The notes under the pieces: model-generated
Told to the model about the DNA's origin: nothing
Databases searched by the model: none
What the model saw: the letters and a program-made list of their open reading frames with translations, nothing else
Program-made: the position numbers and the translations under genes
Part shown: one piece after another, positions 35,200 to 43,618 of the stretch
Layout of the letters: each line of letters opens with the position of its first letter
Position numbering within the stretch: position 1 is the stretch's first letter
Source of the DNA: an uncultured Prevotellaceae bacterium
GTDB taxonomy: Bacteria; Bacteroidota; Bacteroidia; Bacteroidales; Bacteroidaceae
Direction: 5' to 3'
Assembly (NCBI GenBank): GCA_946411565.1
Contig: CAMKEM010000006.1
Coordinates: 1-64,000 of the forward strand
DNA length: 64,000 nucleotides

Positions 35200-35473
35200 G
35201 CAATCTCTTCACCACCCTCATCGCCTCGTCACGTTGTTCTATGTTCAGCACATAGTGTTCCTTTGCCCCGGCATAGGGATAGCCTGTCCAAGCCGATTTC
35301 ATCATATCGTCGATAGCAGGATTCATCTTGACGTATGACAGATTGTCGAAGGCGAATATTATCGGCTTGCCGTTGATGCAGATGCACCAGTCATCCGACA
35401 TCTTCTTTTTCTTTATATCGCCTGCTCCCTTTAGCTGAGAGCACACGAAGTTAATGTATTCTGTTGTGCACAT
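35174..35473 (-). CDS. TfoX N-terminal domain protein
   Basis: A 99-residue protein. KGAGDIKKKKMSDDWCICINGKPIIFAFDNLSYVKMNPAIDDMM matches the TfoX_N fold (ranked strands with G-K-P and Y-V-K), and PYAGAKEHYVLNIEQRDEAMRVVKRLL completes it. Full-length TfoX/Sxy regulates competence in proteobacteria; stand-alone TfoX_N proteins in Bacteroidales have no known role. The extreme C-terminus PPLPLP is encoded by a dispersed repeat. A 45-bp-armed repeat pair lies upstream. Confidence 0.8.
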   Translation of the reverse strand: MCTTEYINFVCSQLKGAGDIKKKKMSDDWCICINGKPIIFAFDNLSYVKMNPAIDDMMKSAWTGYPYAGAKEHYVLNIEQRDEAMRVVKRLLTPPLPLP

Positions 35474-35490
35474 TTTTTATATAAAATAGC

Positions 35491-35639
35491 AGCCCCTCAC
35501 ACACCTTCTGGGCACCCTCTCCCCAAGGGGCGAGGGAAAAGTTTCCTCTTATTGCTTATGAAGAATTTTATGAGGGATAAATACTAACTTCCTCCTCGCC
35601 CCTTGGGGAGAGGATGCCCGTAGGGCAGGTGAGGGGTTG
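35491..35639. repeat. Inverted pair of long-form GC-rich repeats
   Basis: The copy at 35491-35537 (agcccctcacacaccttctg ... ccccaaggggcgaggg) and its reverse-complement copy at 35594-35639 (ctcgccccttggggagagga ... gcaggtgaggggttg) flank a 57-base AT-rich loop. They occupy the whole gap between the TfoX-like and PPOX-fold genes. Together they could form a very stable hairpin. Confidence 0.85.
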
Positions 35640-35662
35640 TTTGTGATGGGTTGTAGTTTTAT

Positions 35663-36097
35663 TTAGAGTTCTACATACTCCTTCGCTTTAAAGTTATCCT
35701 CAAAGCTCCAGGTCTGAGCCTTGCCATGCTCCATTCTATAAACCTGAATAAAGTCAAGAACGGCATCCAAGCCCTGTTCTGCTATCCAGCCCTGAAGGAA
35801 CTTGCGTGAAGGATGGTTGATAATCTCTTTCTTGAACTCGATATCATCCACAAGCTTGAACTCACCCTCAACACGCACTTGATACTTGCCTGTTGCAAAA
35901 CAAGCCTCAGCCTTTGGATTTGCCTGAAGCTGCTTGTGAAGCTCCTTGAACTTACCAGTATGGAAGACGATGCCGTTCTCGTCGGCACTATATAAAAGGA
36001 CCGCACGTACATGAGGCTGTCCGTTCTCGCTTGTTGCCAAGTACATCACAGGATTCTGCATCCCATTGATCAATTCAAAAATCTTTTCTTTTGTCAT
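35663..36097 (-). CDS. Pyridoxamine 5'-phosphate oxidase-fold protein
   Basis: A 144-residue protein. The split-barrel flavin-binding pattern is visible: MQNPVMYLATSENGQPHVRAVLLY, then GIVFHTGKFKELHKQLQANPKAEACFATGKYQVRVEGEFKLVDD. Such small PPOX-fold proteins bind FMN or F420-like cofactors and act as general reductases; the substrate is unknown. It has a consensus promoter of its own 54 bases upstream. Confidence 0.85.
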   Translation of the reverse strand: MTKEKIFELINGMQNPVMYLATSENGQPHVRAVLLYSADENGIVFHTGKFKELHKQLQANPKAEACFATGKYQVRVEGEFKLVDDIEFKKEIINHPSRKFLQGWIAEQGLDAVLDFIQVYRMEHGKAQTWSFEDNFKAKEYVEL

Positions 36098-36150
36098 AGT
36101 CTTTGTGTTTTGAGTTTTTGGTGTTTATTGCCTAAATAATTAACTGAATG

Positions 36151-36181
36151 CAAAATTATATCATTCCCGCGATATACACAA
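36151..36181 (-). promoter_or_regulatory. Promoter of the PPOX-fold gene
   Basis: On the minus strand, TTG (complement of 36179-36181), a 20-base spacer and TAATTTTG (complement of 36151-36158). An exact consensus match. Confidence 0.8.
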
Positions 36182-36255
36182 ATAAATAACGTGACTATGT
36201 TGTGACATGTCTTTTGGTCACGCGATAGTCACGCTAAAAAGGCTTGGTTAGGCTT

Positions 36256-38868
36256 CTATCTCACTCCCGAATCATTATCCTTATTATTAAGTATTCGGTC
36301 AGCAGCCTTGTATTTGCGTCCGTGGCTGAAATTCCATGAGGCGGTAAGATGAAGCATATTACCATTTTCAATGTAATAGAGATGCGCGTCGGTCTTATAC
36401 CATTTGTTGTTTATGGTATAATTGTAGTCAAAGCCCATTGGAGAGCCGACCAACATACATCCTAAGGATAACTTCAGATCCTTCCATTTGTAAGAGATGC
36501 TTACGTCGCCGCTTTTTTCTAAACCTTGAATGAGCTCGCCTGATAAATAATGCGGTTGTGTGCGGAATGCGACATCCATGCTAAAGTTGCCCAATTGAAC
36601 CCATGAGTAGAAACCAACCGGAGTCGTATTGTAGAAGTGACGATATGTATTGCCGATACTTTCGTAGTGGTCGTATGATATCCAGAATGACACATGCCAT
36701 TTGTCAGGAAATATTTTCCATGTCATATCACCGTATATGTAGCCTTGACTCAATCGCTTATGATTCTCTGGACGGCTTACGATTACCCAGTTTCCGTTAG
36801 CTTCCTTTTCTGGGGTGTATGTATTCATGAGGGCATTCGGATTGTTCGACCATGAAGCTTCTAACGTATATTCCACGTTCTTCACCTCTCCGCCTAAACT
36901 TACCTCGTTATACCATGTGTGTGATGGTTTAAGTTCCTTGTTGCCAGATTTGATAAAAAGCGAATTGTCATATTGCCTTACATCGGTCACATTTGCAAGT
37001 GATGGTTCGTTTGGAGTTATGCGTGACTGTAATTTTATGTTCGCATTTTTGCAAACAGGAATCGAAACCGTCAATTGCGGACGTATCATCCAGTTGTCGT
37101 AACCGAAATCACCCTGATGAATAGATGAACGGTTTGCACCTATGCCTAATTGATAGCCTATCGTTTGTTCCTTCTTTCCGAAAGGAAGATTTCCTTGAAT
37201 CTGCGCAAACAGATATTCATTGTTATTGTGAATCAAGGCATGAGCATTGGTGCTGCCTACGTATTTGTTGTTCGTGAAGCCAATGGTATATTCACCTCCA
37301 ACCGATATGTTAATTTTCTCCGTTTCCTTTGTATAGATAGCCTCGGTAATGAGAGAGTGCTTCTTTCCCTTTGTTGAATAGTTGTAATCGGCTATTGGAT
37401 TACCGAGAGAACTCAGTTCCGGGGCTTTCCTGTCCTCGCAAACGTAGTCTTGGGGCAATATGTACTCGCTCATGCCATATTCGTTTCTTGTCGTGATGAT
37501 TGTACCTACTGCATTTATTGCAAGAGTCTGCTTCTTTGGCAGATTAACGAAATAATAGAGGTCGAGTGAAGGCTTATATTCCTTCATCTTCCTGTCTTCG
37601 TAGTTAAACCTGTTGTCTTTTCCTGTTTCGCTTACAATAGAATGTATCCCACGCTTTGGAGAATTATATGCATAGAGGTAGAAACTTGCATTGAACGTGT
37701 ATATATCAGGTTTGGCAAGGTTGTATGCTGCCTGCATAATGTTTTGGGCATACATGAATGGAGAATATACACCATCATAGTTCATTTTGTGGGTTTCTCC
37801 GTCTGGGAATATATATTCCTCTTTGCTTTCATGATATCTCTTGTAATGATCGCGCCATCCTAAGTAATGACTGATACTGAATTCTGAAAGCTTATAGTTG
37901 TACTTGAAATATGAAGTAGTGTTGTTGAATCCGTATGCAATAGCTTGTAATGACTTGATTCCACCTACATATCCAGCATATCTGCGCTTCACAACATAGT
38001 TGATTACGGCATCCAGAGTCCAGTCGCCATAGCGTACTCCTGGCATATCTACATATTCCACACGAATCACCTCGTCGGGGCGTATAGCCATAATATCCTG
38101 ACTGTTTGCCTTTATGTCGTTTACGCGAATCTGAACGCCACCGCCTCTATTTGATTTGATGGTTTGGTTTACAGGATCCACCATTATCCCTTTTAGCGAC
38201 ATACGTTGAAGAAGGTCATAGCCGTTGCTGCTTCCCTTCACCATATTTTCTGTTGGGATGATATACTGACGATCCACCTTGTTTATAATTCGTGCGCCTG
38301 TAACCGTAAGTTCTTCGAGCACCTTACTATCGGCTCTCATCACCACCTTTCCGATTTCTGCCTTTGTGCAGAGGCGATATATAGTGCGGAAACCCATATA
38401 CGTTATTTTTGCAAGAACAGTATTTGCGTCGCAAGGTACTGTGAATGAACCGTTCTCGTTGCTCACACCACCTGTTATGAAAACTGAATCCTTAGGATTT
38501 AGGAGTGATACGTTGGCAAAGGCGAGAGGCTGTCCCTTGGCATCTACAATATTGCCTGTATATCTTATGGCAGCCTTCTGTACGCATTCCACGAATATAT
38601 CGCTATCCTGTACGGCTATGCTCATAGGGTAGTAACCGCAAACCGAGCGGACGGCATCCTCAACCGACTGGTTTTGAATCTTTTTCGTCACGCGGAAATC
38701 TTCGAGTTCGTCAAAGATGAAATTGATGCGCTTGGCATCCTGTACCTTGTCAATTCGTTTGAGTGCTTCTGATAGTGATACGTCCTCAAAAGTGAGTGTC
38801 ACCTTTTGGGCTGAAGCCGTTGAAATTCCAATGACAAGATATGTAATGAATAATAGTATTCTTTTCAT
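36256..38868 (-). CDS. STN-domain TonB-dependent receptor (cell-surface signalling type)
   Basis: An 870-residue protein. Signal peptide (to ~residue 20); STN/secretin-TonB N domain at ~22-95 (VTLTFEDVSLSEALKRIDKV...INFIFDELEDFRV); carboxypeptidase-regulatory domain at ~102-185 (YTGNIVDAKGQPLAFANVSLLNPKDS); plug ~190-290; barrel to the end. The STN domain is how FecA-type receptors pass ligand signals to an anti-sigma factor. It lies 8 bases downstream of the anti-sigma gene, in one operon with an ECF sigma gene. The ligand is unknown. The stop codon directly abuts a partial copy of the second repeat subfamily (36238-36252). Confidence 0.9.
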   Translation of the reverse strand: MKRILLFITYLVIGISTASAQKVTLTFEDVSLSEALKRIDKVQDAKRINFIFDELEDFRVTKKIQNQSVEDAVRSVCGYYPMSIAVQDSDIFVECVQKAAIRYTGNIVDAKGQPLAFANVSLLNPKDSVFITGGVSNENGSFTVPCDANTVLAKITYMGFRTIYRLCTKAEIGKVVMRADSKVLEELTVTGARIINKVDRQYIIPTENMVKGSSNGYDLLQRMSLKGIMVDPVNQTIKSNRGGGVQIRVNDIKANSQDIMAIRPDEVIRVEYVDMPGVRYGDWTLDAVINYVVKRRYAGYVGGIKSLQAIAYGFNNTTSYFKYNYKLSEFSISHYLGWRDHYKRYHESKEEYIFPDGETHKMNYDGVYSPFMYAQNIMQAAYNLAKPDIYTFNASFYLYAYNSPKRGIHSIVSETGKDNRFNYEDRKMKEYKPSLDLYYFVNLPKKQTLAINAVGTIITTRNEYGMSEYILPQDYVCEDRKAPELSSLGNPIADYNYSTKGKKHSLITEAIYTKETEKINISVGGEYTIGFTNNKYVGSTNAHALIHNNNEYLFAQIQGNLPFGKKEQTIGYQLGIGANRSSIHQGDFGYDNWMIRPQLTVSIPVCKNANIKLQSRITPNEPSLANVTDVRQYDNSLFIKSGNKELKPSHTWYNEVSLGGEVKNVEYTLEASWSNNPNALMNTYTPEKEANGNWVIVSRPENHKRLSQGYIYGDMTWKIFPDKWHVSFWISYDHYESIGNTYRHFYNTTPVGFYSWVQLGNFSMDVAFRTQPHYLSGELIQGLEKSGDVSISYKWKDLKLSLGCMLVGSPMGFDYNYTINNKWYKTDAHLYYIENGNMLHLTASWNFSHGRKYKAADRILNNKDNDSGVR

Positions 38869-38876
38869 TAGTCCGC

Positions 38877-39416
38877 TTATCTTATGTGAATACTATTATC
38901 TTCTATCGTTAGATGAACTTTTTTGAAGTTATTCATAAACTCCACCACTTCCTCTATGCTCTTCGTCTTTTCTATCTGGATGTAGAGGCGAACGTGCTTG
39001 GCATCCTCATTCTCAAAGACAATCTGCTTGCCGTAGTAATCACCAATTTTCTTGGCTATTGTCTTCATCTCGATGTTATCAAACTTGAACACTTCGCGGT
39101 TAATGGTCAGCGTGTCGGTCTTGATGATTTCCTGAACTGGAGCCGTAACTATCATTTCAGAATCGCTCTTCTGTGGCTCAGTCTTTTCCTGTGGGGTAGA
39201 GTAGAGGTAAATGGAAGCGAGAGTGATGAGGCTAACGCTCATTACGATTCCTGTAATCATGGCTGCGCGTGACCAGATTCTGCTATCCACATTCCACTTT
39301 CCACTCTCCACTTTATTCTTTTCCTCGGAAGCCTCAATAACCTCCTTCTCGAATTTAGCCCATTCCATATCTATGTCGGGCATTCCTATCTTGCGGTCAA
39401 TATCTTCTATTTTCAT
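38877..39416 (-). CDS. Short anti-sigma factor with DUF4974-like periplasmic domain
   Basis: A 179-residue protein. A cytoplasmic N-terminus (~60 residues) is followed by one membrane segment at ~53-72 (AAMITGIVMSVSLITLASIYLY) and a periplasmic C-terminal domain at ~100-179: REVFKFDNIEMKTIAKKIGDYYGKQIVFEN...SIEEVVEFMNNFKKVHLTIEDNSIHIR, which has the STN-like DUF4974 form found at the end of FecR proteins. The FecR domain itself is absent. The start ATG overlaps the sigma stop (TAATG). Inferred role: holds the ECF sigma factor and reads the receptor state. Confidence 0.78.
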   Translation of the reverse strand: MKIEDIDRKIGMPDIDMEWAKFEKEVIEASEEKNKVESGKWNVDSRIWSRAAMITGIVMSVSLITLASIYLYSTPQEKTEPQKSDSEMIVTAPVQEIIKTDTLTINREVFKFDNIEMKTIAKKIGDYYGKQIVFENEDAKHVRLYIQIEKTKSIEEVVEFMNNFKKVHLTIEDNSIHIR

Positions 39417-39907
39417 TATCGGGCAATTTTAAGGATTGAACGTATCTTTCCAAGCGAACGCGTTATATGCTTGTTTACTGCTGATGAACTTATTCCTAAC
39501 GCCTTGGCAGTTTCCTCGTAGGTCATTTCTTCATCATAGTGAAGAGACAGTACCCGTCGGTCTTGCTCTGTGAGGTTATCGTTAATAACTCTCTGGAGTT
39601 CTTCCATAAGTTCCTCTCGTTCTTCGTTCTCTTGCTGAGCCTTTTGCATAGCGACTTCCAGTTCCATTTGCTGACGCAAGCGTTTCTGTCGCATAATGTT
39701 CAGGCATTGGTTTCTTGTGGCTGCAAGCAGGTATCCCGTAACAGATGCGTCAGCAATGGCCGGTTGACTGTTCCACATCTGCGTAAAGACCTGACTTACC
39801 GCATCTCTCGCTTCCTCTGCATCCTCAAGTATAGAGAAGGCGAAGCGATACATCTGCCTGTAATTGTCTTTGTAGATTCTTTCGAACCCTTGTTTGTTAT
39901 AATCCAT
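39416..39907 (-). CDS. ECF RNA polymerase sigma-70 family factor
   Basis: A 163-residue protein. Region 2 at ~residues 10-75 (FERIYKDNYRQMYRFAFSILEDAEEARDAVSQVFTQMW) and region 4 at ~105-155 (LTEQDRRVLSLHYDEEMTYEETAKALGISSSAVNKHITRSLGKIRSIL) are clear. It is the first gene of the sigma / anti-sigma / STN receptor operon and is likely to activate its own operon. The promoter is 270 bases upstream, leaving a long leader with an inverted repeat. Confidence 0.93.
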   Translation of the reverse strand: MDYNKQGFERIYKDNYRQMYRFAFSILEDAEEARDAVSQVFTQMWNSQPAIADASVTGYLLAATRNQCLNIMRQKRLRQQMELEVAMQKAQQENEEREELMEELQRVINDNLTEQDRRVLSLHYDEEMTYEETAKALGISSSAVNKHITRSLGKIRSILKIAR

Positions 39908-39954
39908 TTTCTACTTTTTTGTTGGGTATTCAACTTTCGTATAACTCAAGTTGC

Positions 39955-40102
39955 AGGTTTATAAGGTTTGTAGGTTTTAGGTTCTTTTGTCGGACTTGCT
40001 TTTGTTTGGTGAGCTTGTGAACAATGCTCATAAACGATGCAGACCTTATAACCAATAAACCTCAAAACCTTATAACCCAAAGTTGAGCTTGCGAAACTTA
40101 AG
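39955..40102 (-). other. Structured leader of the sigma-factor operon
   Basis: Between the promoter (40179-40209, minus) and the sigma ATG (39907), the leader holds facing repeats ataaggtttgtaggttttag (39961-39980) and acctcaaaaccttataaccc (40061-40080). It also has an outer pair, actcaagttgc (39945 on) and aacttaagttggg (40095 on). It could fold as a long hairpin. No known riboswitch was recognised. Confidence 0.5.
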
Positions 40103-40178
40103 TTGGGTCTTTATCTATAAGACACATAATCGGGGTGAAACCAATACCCCTATGCCCGATTTTTTTCAAAATTTGTTG

Positions 40179-40209
40179 CAAAGGTATTAAAAAACTTCGA
40201 TATATGCAA
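40179..40209 (-). promoter_or_regulatory. Promoter of the sigma/anti-sigma/receptor operon
   Basis: On the minus strand, TTG (complement of 40207-40209), a 20-base spacer and TACCTTTG (complement of 40179-40186). This is a primary-sigma type promoter, so basal expression need not depend on the ECF factor itself. Confidence 0.8.
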
Positions 40210-40292
40210 TAGTTGTCCTCCTATGATCTTCCGTTGTGCCGTCGCTATGTCAAGGCTAATTCTCCACTTGTGAATCAAAGAAAGTGAACGAA

Positions 40293-40428
40293 TTAATGCG
40301 GTATTAATGTGATATTAACGTGACATTACACGTTCTCATTTTGTGAGTAAACATTAATTTCCACCAATGGCACATTAATCTCGCATTAATTGTTTTCAGA
40401 TAAATCGTATAAATCCGTTTCCCTTATT
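40293..40428. repeat. ~100-bp imperfect palindrome, copy 2, with tail
   Basis: It starts attaatgcggtattaa and ends ttaatctcgcattaat at 40391, then has the tail cagataaatcgtataaatcc. It matches 285-386 plus the tail of 688-720, at roughly 80 per cent identity by eye. The 1.5 kb gap 39908-41452 contains only repeats, two promoters and the leader. Confidence 0.8.
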
Positions 40429-40451
40429 AATGTCGAATTCTGTTTCTTCAT

Positions 40452-40489
40452 GCTCCTATGTGAGTCCTATGTAGCTCCTATGTAAGTCC
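40452..40489. repeat. Short tandem repeat
   Basis: tcctatgt occurs three times at 10-12 base intervals (40454, 40464, 40476), alternating with gagt/aagt. It is intergenic, with no recognised function. Confidence 0.6.
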
Positions 40490-40669
40490 CATTTTTCGCC
40501 TATTCTCAGGAACGGACCTGAAACGTTTTTGTAACGGTATTACAACGGAGGTATAACGTGGACTCATACTGGACTTACACAGAAATCATAGTGGAGTTAT
40601 ATTTGGAAAGTAAATGGGCAGTAAATTTTATCAGTAAATTCATTTTCTGGTTTCATTTACTTATAATTT

Positions 40670-40786
40670 CTTCGCAAAGCTCAGGCGCTACGCGGAATCC
40701 TTTCTAAAAATAGGCGCAAGCCCCGTTTCTTATTGGAATAAGATTGCTTAGATTGGGACTCCGCGTAGCGCCTGAGCTTTGCGAAG
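40670..40786. repeat. 27-bp perfect inverted repeat
   Basis: Arms 40670-40696 and 40760-40786 (cgcaaagctcaggcgctacg core) are exact reverse complements with a 63-base interior. A degenerate arm lies at 26724-26751. Confidence 0.9.
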
Positions 40787-40820
40787 ATTTATTGTCAGTT
40801 TTGCACCGGAGGTGCGTTTT

Positions 40821-41199
40821 TTTACTCTGAAAAAAGAATTTTAGGACAACTCTGCAACTCGTCACCCGAAACGTTGTAATAGATTATGTTTCAGAGAGTT
40901 GTAGCGGTGATTCATTTTTATAACTCGTCACCCACTCGTCACCCTTGCGCTTGTATTAACTTGATATAGAGTAATTTGGAGTAAAATTTCACTCGTCACC
41001 CTAAAAACGTTGACAAGTGGTGACGAGTGAATTGATCTTGTATATTCTTTATTCTCAGCAAGATACAAGGATTTGGGTGACGAGTGGGTGACGAGTAAAA
41101 TTAAATGAATCACCGCTATAACGTTAAGAACCACAACAACTTGCAGCGTTTCGGGTGACGAGTTGCAGAGTTGTTCTAAAATTCTTTTTTTAGAGTAAA
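40821..41199. repeat. 379-bp nested inverted-repeat element
   Basis: Outer arms 40821-40873 and 41147-41199 are reverse complements with 2 mismatches in 53. Inner arms 40902-40944 and 41075-41118 are also inverted, with only the middle of each differing. The 11-mer actcgtcaccc or its complement recurs about eight times, in doublets. There is no credible gene inside. It ends 185 bases before the promoter-like box of the glycan locus. It could be a MITE-like non-autonomous element or a large regulatory hairpin; no target-site duplication is obvious. Confidence 0.85.
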
Positions 41200-41383
41200 T
41201 GTCTTTTCCTGATTTTAGTTTACAGTTTTTGTTATTATTAAATTGTGTTTGTTGACATCCTTCTGAAATAGTTGTTGTATTCATGAATAGGTGATAAAGA
41301 AATAGAAGGGGTTAAAAAACTATATGAAAAAGTGAAAAAAGCAGAAAGTTTCAATGTTATTCGTTTTTTTCCGAAATTAGTAG

Positions 41384-41391
41384 TAACTTTG
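41384..41391 (+). promoter_or_regulatory. Probable -7 box of the surface-glycan operon
   Basis: TAACTTTG matches TANNTTTG, 61 bases before the first glycosyltransferase. The -33 position reads TCG rather than TTG, as at 33310, so the call is tentative. Confidence 0.5.
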
Positions 41392-41452
41392 CAAATTGAA
41401 AGCCAAAAGACAAAGGGCTAAAGACAAAAGACTGACAAGTAACAATTAACAT

Positions 41453-42385
41453 TTGAAGTTCTCAATCACCATACCTGCATATAAGGGGCATTTCCTGAAG
41501 GAGGCTATTGACAGCGTGTGTCGGCAGACATACCCTGACTGGGAACTTATTATTGTTGATGACTGCTCGCCAGAGAATCTCTTGGCGGTGGTTGAGCCTT
41601 TCCTTTCTAATGAAAGGGTTCACTTCTTTCGTAATGATAAGAACTGTGGGGCGGTGAACGTGGTGGATAACTGGAACATCTGTCTAAAACATTGTACTGG
41701 TGACTATGTTATCTGTATGGGTGACGATGATTGTATGTTGCCTTGCTGCCTTGAAGAGTACCGAAAGTTGATTGAGGTGTATCCCGACTTGAATGTATAT
41801 CATGCCTGGACGGAAATAATCGACGAGAATAATGCTACGGTCTTTATTCAGCAGCCTCGCCCTGAGCGTGAGTCGGCTTTATCCTTGTTATGGAACAGAT
41901 GGAATAGTAGGTGGTATCAGTTTATAGGTGATTTCTGCTATAAGACAAGTCATCTGAGAGATAACAATGGTTACTATAAGTTGCCGTTGGCATGGGGCTC
42001 GGATGATGTAACGGCTGTAAGGGCTGCTATTGGTAACGGTATTGCAAATACCCAGCGAGTATGCTTTCAGTATAGGGACAACCGACAGTCGATTACAAGC
42101 TCGAAGAATGCGAGGATAAAGCTTGAGGCAACCTTGTTAGCATATCAATGGTTCAGACACTATCTTGACGGACTTGTTCCATCTACCTTGAGCTATGAGG
42201 ATCGTTGTTATTTAGCTTGCATTGATTCGGTTTGCAAGAAATACTATATGACGATGGGCAAGGACTGCATGGAGGATGTTCACGGAAATCCTTTTAGGAT
42301 GATGTTCTGGTACAAGCAACTTAAGTGTTTCGACTTTCCGATGAAGGTGTTTATAAAGTGGTACTTTGGGAGCCTTAAAAATTGA
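41453..42385 (+). CDS. Glycosyltransferase family 2
   Basis: A 310-residue protein. The TTG start gives MKFSITIPAYKG directly at the first beta strand of the GT-A fold; no ATG or GTG fits. EAIDSVCRQTYPDWELIIVDDCSPENL and the metal-binding CMGDDDCMLPCCLEEY are typical GT2 motifs, with WGSDDVTAVRAAI as the likely acceptor or base region. It adds one sugar to a lipid-linked surface glycan; donor and linkage are unknown. It is the first gene of the locus at 41.45-53.77 kb. Confidence 0.9.
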   Translation: MKFSITIPAYKGHFLKEAIDSVCRQTYPDWELIIVDDCSPENLLAVVEPFLSNERVHFFRNDKNCGAVNVVDNWNICLKHCTGDYVICMGDDDCMLPCCLEEYRKLIEVYPDLNVYHAWTEIIDENNATVFIQQPRPERESALSLLWNRWNSRWYQFIGDFCYKTSHLRDNNGYYKLPLAWGSDDVTAVRAAIGNGIANTQRVCFQYRDNRQSITSSKNARIKLEATLLAYQWFRHYLDGLVPSTLSYEDRCYLACIDSVCKKYYMTMGKDCMEDVHGNPFRMMFWYKQLKCFDFPMKVFIKWYFGSLKN

Positions 42386-42388
42386 AAA

Positions 42389-43537
42389 ATGTGCAAGGTA
42401 TTAATCATAACATGTCATAAACTTGATGAAGACAATGGTGGAGCAAATGCCTCAAAGGGCTTTATTCATTGCTTGGCATCATTGTTTGATGATTGTGCCT
42501 TGATATTTCCTGAATTTGAAGATACTGATGCATTTATCCCGTCAAATTGTACGTTGTATCCATGTCATGATGCACGTCCGAAGTTGCAGAAGGGACTTGA
42601 CATGTATCGTGGAGTGGTGAGCGGACTATATGCTCATGTAAGGAAACACTTGGAGACGCATCGCTATGATATTATCGTGGTGGATCATTCGGTAACAGCA
42701 ACATCGCTTGTAAGCTATCTAAAACAGACGGGGACAAAGCTTATAACCATACATCATAATGTGGAGCGTGATTATCTGCGTGATAATGGTAACGAGCGTC
42801 CTATTACGTTCAGATACCCTTATAACTATTTCGCAAGGAAATCAGAGAGGGATTGTCTGCTCAATAGTGATGTAAACCTGACTCTCAGTCAGAGAGATGC
42901 GGATGTATTTGCTTCTTGGTATCCTTCGCGTAATCTCCATTTGCATAGTATCGGTATTATGGAGTATCGTCCGATAGCGGACAAGACGTTTGTTCCGAAG
43001 CCTAAAGGTCATACCTTTGCTATTACAGGATCGTTATGCTATGGGCAGTCGCTTGTATCGATTGTGGATTTCCTGCGTAGATATTATGCCATTCTCCAAA
43101 AGGCCTGTCCTGATGTCAGAATTATTATTGCAGGTAGAAATCCTTCTCCTGTGCTATATGAGGAATGCAAGGACATGGAGGGTATAGAGATAATTCCGAA
43201 TCCAGAGAAAATAGCAGATATAGTCAGATTGGCAGACTATTATATATGTCCGATATTTGCAGGAAGTGGCATAAAACTAAGGGTGCTGGATGCATTAAAG
43301 CAGGGATTGCCTGTATTGTGCCATAGCATATCTTCTGCAGGCTATGAGCCGTTTGTGGATAAGGGTATTCTATTTCCATATAGTGATACGGCTTCTTTTG
43401 AGGCTTCGCTTCATAGGATGCTTTGCTTAGATATCTCTTCGAATGAGATTTACCAGTCGTTCAGGCAATATTTCTCTGTTGAGGCAGGAGCATGGCGATT
43501 ACGTCAAATCCTTCAGAAGGAAGGAATTGTAATATAA
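42389..43537 (+). CDS. Glycosyltransferase family 4-like (GT-B)
   Basis: A 382-residue protein. The N-terminal Rossmann-like half (KVLIITCHKLDEDNGGANASKGFIHCLASLF...DIIVVDHSVTATSLVSYLK) and a C-terminal nucleotide-sugar half (IIIAGRNPSPVLYEECKDMEGIEIIPNPEKIADIVRLADYYICPIFAGSGIKLRVLDALKQGLPVL) are clear. In GSGIKLRVLDAL the usual E is replaced by D or L. It starts 3 bases after the upstream GT2 stop. Sugar specificity is unknown. Confidence 0.85.
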   Translation: MCKVLIITCHKLDEDNGGANASKGFIHCLASLFDDCALIFPEFEDTDAFIPSNCTLYPCHDARPKLQKGLDMYRGVVSGLYAHVRKHLETHRYDIIVVDHSVTATSLVSYLKQTGTKLITIHHNVERDYLRDNGNERPITFRYPYNYFARKSERDCLLNSDVNLTLSQRDADVFASWYPSRNLHLHSIGIMEYRPIADKTFVPKPKGHTFAITGSLCYGQSLVSIVDFLRRYYAILQKACPDVRIIIAGRNPSPVLYEECKDMEGIEIIPNPEKIADIVRLADYYICPIFAGSGIKLRVLDALKQGLPVLCHSISSAGYEPFVDKGILFPYSDTASFEASLHRMLCLDISSNEIYQSFRQYFSVEAGAWRLRQILQKEGIVI

Positions 43538-43550
43538 AGTGAATGTTAAA

Positions 43551-43598
43551 ACTGCCCCTCACCCGTCCTAAGGACACCCTCTCCCCAAGGGGCTGTTT
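43551..43598. repeat. GC-rich dispersed repeat, long form, inside the glycan operon
   Basis: tgcccctcacccgtcctaag ... ctctccccaaggggctg lies in the 81-base gap between two glycosyltransferase genes, where the other genes of the operon are tightly packed. Confidence 0.85.
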
Positions 43599-43618
43599 AT
43601 CAAGATATTTAATTGTTT

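Noticed and set aside
41147..41199. The nested element as an invertible capsule promoter
   Set aside because: Bacteroides invertible promoters have short arms around a promoter. Here the interior is itself inverted and the promoter-like box lies outside (41384).
40928..41284. A minus-strand open frame of 118 codons inside the nested inverted repeat
   Set aside because: It is made of the repeat arms, has no family resemblance or promoter, and its codon use is unlike its neighbours.
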